This document shows, in pieces, positions 6,038 to 7,677 of a stretch of 7,677 bases of DNA. Location of the stretch: NCBI GenBank assembly GCA_030424705.1, contig JAUHWJ010000071.1, positions 1-7,677 of the forward strand. The letters are read 5' to 3'. The translations under genes and the position numbers were made by a program. Position 1 is the stretch's first letter, and every line of letters starts with the position of its first letter. This DNA comes from Alphaproteobacteria bacterium (GTDB lineage: Bacteria; Pseudomonadota; Alphaproteobacteria; Rhodobacterales; Rhodobacteraceae). The notes beneath the pieces are model-generated. The model made no database searches, had not been told where the DNA came from, and worked only from the letters and a program-made list of their open reading frames with translations.

Positions 6038-7677
6038 GCTTCGCCGCCTCGGCCGCGGCGGCCTCCAGCCTCTCGCGCTGCTCCTCCACAACCTCCTCCG
6101 GCGCCGCGGCGAGGAACTTCTCGTTGGAGAGCTTGGCCTTGATGCCGCCGATCTCCTTCTCCGCCTTTTGCGCGGCCTTCGAGAGCCGGGCCCGCTCCGT
6201 CGCGACGTCGATCACGCCGGCGAGGGGCAGGGCGAGGACGGCGCCCGGGAGCGCGATGGTGGCCGCGCCCGTCGCCGGGCCATCCTCCATCCCCTCGATC
6301 CGTGCGAGGCGGGCGATGAGCGCGGCGTTCGCTTCGAGCCGCGTGCGCGCCGCCGGCTCCACCTCCATCACATGGAGGGGGAGCTTCGCGCCCGGATTCA
6401 CGCCCATCTCGGAGCGAACGGAGCGGATCTCTTCGATCAGCCGGATGGTCCAGTCGATCTCCGCCGCCGCCGCCTCGTCGATCAGCTCGGCGCCATAGTT
6501 AGGCCAGTCGCCATGGACGAGCGGCTTCGCCCGCTCGCCCCAGAGCGCCTCCGTCACGAAGGGCGTGATCGGGTGCAGCATGAGGAGGATCTGATCGAGC
6601 GCCCATCCCATCGCCGCCCGCGTCTCCTCCGCCGCCGCGCCGCCCCCGGCGAAGAGGGGCTTCGAGAATTCCACATACCAGTCGCAGAAGACCCGCCAGG
6701 TATGGGCGTGGAGCGCGTTTGCGGCGTCGTTGAAGCGAAGCTCTGTCAGCGCCCTGTCGACCGCCATCCGCGTCTTCGCCGTCTCGCCCACGATCCAGCG
6801 GTTGAGGGGCAGGAGCTTCGCCGCCGGGTCGAAGGCGCCGCCGCCCTTCGCCCCGTTCATCTCTGCGAAGCGCGCGGCGTTCCAGAGCTTGGTGACGAAG
6901 TTCCGCCCCGCCTCCACCGCCTGCTCCCCGAGCCGAAGCTGCCGCCGCCCCTGCGCCTCCTGAGAGGCGAGCGTGAACCGCACCGCGTCCGCCCCGTAGC
7001 GGTCGATCAGGTCCAGCGGGTCGATCACGTTGCCGACCGACTTGGACATCTTCTTGCCCTTGGCGTCGGTCACGATGGAGTTGATGTAGACGGTGTGGAA
7101 CGGAACCTCGCCGAGGAATTCCAGCCCCATCATCATCATCCGCGCCACCCAGAAGAAGATGATGTCGTTCCCGGTGACGAGCACGTCCGTCTTGTAATAG
7201 CGGGCGAGCTCCGGCGTCTCCTCCGGCCAGCCGAGGGTCGAGAACGGCCAGAGGGCCGAGGAGAACCAGGTGTCGAGGACGTCGGGGTCGCGCAGAATTG
7301 GGATACCCTGAAAATGATACTCTGGGTCAGGATCGCTATTGTCGAGACTTGCGAGGCGCCGTCGAAAATCTTGCTCATCGTAGACCTCATACACATCCAT
7401 ACCGTCATAATAATGCCAAGCTGCTTTGAGCGCCTTGTCATCGGAGATAGAGCAGAACTGAGTGAGCTCTTTACCAATTATCTTTTCGTTTTTGCCAGAC
7501 AGAATGAAGGCGCGACCTTCGACGTCGCGTGCTTCGATCTTTGGCCCATACCAAACCGGAATCTGATGCCCCCACCACAACTGGCGGGAAATGCACCAGG
7601 GCTCGATATTCTCCATCCAGTGGAAGTAGGTCTTTTCCCAAGCCTCCGGCGCAAACCGCGTCCGCCCGTCCTTCACC
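6000..7677 (-). CDS. valS: Valyl-tRNA synthetase, C-terminal part (5' end beyond the window)
   Basis: Class I aminoacyl-tRNA synthetase that charges tRNA-Val. About 558 C-terminal residues are present out of roughly 900-1000; the HIGH motif and most of the editing domain lie outside. The apparent GTG at 7676 is an internal valine codon, not a start. Visible landmarks, counted from that codon, are [26 protein letters not shown] (14-38), [20 protein letters not shown] (132-151), KMSKS (209-213), the helical anticodon-binding domain (about 280-430, with [13 protein letters not shown] and FCDWYVEF), and a C-terminal coiled coil (about 490-555) typical of ValRS. Between WYG and DVLD there are about 85 residues against about 30 in E. 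coli, and this stretch is markedly AT-richer than its surroundings. The segment after RFTLA reads [10 protein letters not shown], where related enzymes as I recall have GRDI or similar. The frame is intact and the enzyme looks functional. The 3' end overlaps the CPBP gene by 38 bases. Confidence 0.97.
   Translation of the reverse strand, partial: VKDGRTRFAPEAWEKTYFHWMENIEPWCISRQLWWGHQIPVWYGPKIEARDVEGRAFILSGKNEKIIGKELTQFCSISDDKALKAAWHYYDGMDVYEVYDEQDFRRRLASLDNSDPDPEYHFQGIPILRDPDVLDTWFSSALWPFSTLGWPEETPELARYYKTDVLVTGNDIIFFWVARMMMMGLEFLGEVPFHTVYINSIVTDAKGKKMSKSVGNVIDPLDLIDRYGADAVRFTLASQEAQGRRQLRLGEQAVEAGRNFVTKLWNAARFAEMNGAKGGGAFDPAAKLLPLNRWIVGETAKTRMAVDRALTELRFNDAANALHAHTWRVFCDWYVEFSKPLFAGGGAAAEETRAAMGWALDQILLMLHPITPFVTEALWGERAKPLVHGDWPNYGAELIDEAAAAEIDWTIRLIEEIRSVRSEMGVNPGAKLPLHVMEVEPAARTRLEANAALIARLARIEGMEDGPATGAATIALPGAVLALPLAGVIDVATERARLSKAAQKAEKEIGGIKAKLSNEKFLAAAPEEVVEEQRERLEAAAAEAAKLSAALARLDSIG
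7298..7600 (-). other. Low-GC segment inside valS, possible mosaic or inserted region
   Basis: GC falls from about 77% (7201-7260) to about 55% (7261-7380) and about 43% (7381-7500), then rises through 57% (7501-7620) to 63% at the right edge, by hand count. Codons unusual for this genome cluster here, for example ATA, ATT, AAA, GGT, TCT and ACT in the part encoding [19 protein letters not shown]. The protein segment (fragment residues about 26-126) stays in frame and includes about 55 residues absent from E. coli ValRS between the conserved WYG and DVLDTWF blocks. No repeats, stops or inteln-like splice motifs were seen at the edges. Replacement by homologous recombination from a lower-GC donor, or slow amelioration of an acquired insertion, would explain it. 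Confidence 0.65.

Noticed and set aside
4415..6091. A 558-residue minus-strand open frame that would extend the lipoprotein through the CPBP gene
   Set aside because: Its upstream part is very rich in Arg, Pro and Glu with no domain, and it lies antisense to a convincing intramembrane protease. Only the part from 5077 has a lipoprotein signal.
5134..6498. A 454-residue plus-strand open frame
   Set aside because: It overlaps the CPBP gene in another frame and then runs antisense to valS, with low-complexity composition throughout.
7298..7600. An intein or a small mobile element inside valS
   Set aside because: The segment has no Cys/Ser start with terminal His-Asn, no inverted repeats or target duplication at the edges, and it continues the ValRS frame as ordinary protein.

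Overview
The window is very GC-rich (a hand count gives 73-77% in sampled 60-base lines), and the genes end almost every codon in G or C. Protein families and gene style suggest an alphaproteobacterium, probably of the Rhodobacterales or a close relative. This rests on a MocR regulator paired with an omega-aminotransferase, peptidoglycan-binding proteins with a W/DY/yP.G-type repeat, and ValRS wording. It is an inference without any database search. The strong GC bias opens long empty frames on the opposite strands, and most long open frames here are such shadows.

Layout from left to right. (1) Positions 1-1435, minus strand: a MocR/PdxR-type regulator (winged helix fused to an aminotransferase fold), missing only its last few residues at the left edge. 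(2) Positions 1436-1526: a short divergent control region with three copies of one hexamer in head-to-head and tail-to-tail order, flanked by mirror-image ribosome binding contexts. (3) Positions 1527-2867, plus strand: a class III omega-amino acid:pyruvate-type aminotransferase. (4) Positions 2875-2897: a perfect GC hairpin between convergent genes. (5) Positions 5077 to 2901, minus strand: a likely operon of three genes, namely an envelope lipoprotein of unknown function, a secreted protein with two peptidoglycan-binding-like repeats, and a YkgJ-type cysteine-cluster protein. (6) Positions 5156-6037, plus strand: a CPBP-family intramembrane protease, divergent from the lipoprotein. (7) Positions 6000-7677, minus strand: the C-terminal part of valyl-tRNA synthetase, whose 3' end overlaps the protease gene tail-to-tail by 38 bases.

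The regulator and aminotransferase probably form a self-contained pair in which the regulator senses PLP plus an amine or amino acid and controls the divergent enzyme gene. The lipoprotein, peptidoglycan-binding and protease genes all point to the cell envelope, but no shared pathway can be read from sequence. The most striking anomaly is a stretch of about 300 bases inside valS (about 7298-7600). Its GC drops to about 43% at the lowest and it encodes an extra segment of about 55 residues compared with E. coli ValRS, which suggests a mosaic or transferred segment inside an essential gene. No tRNA, rRNA, CRISPR array, insertion sequence or prophage gene was seen, and no stretch over 300 bases lacks a gene. 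I did not find a clear undescribed multi-gene system.
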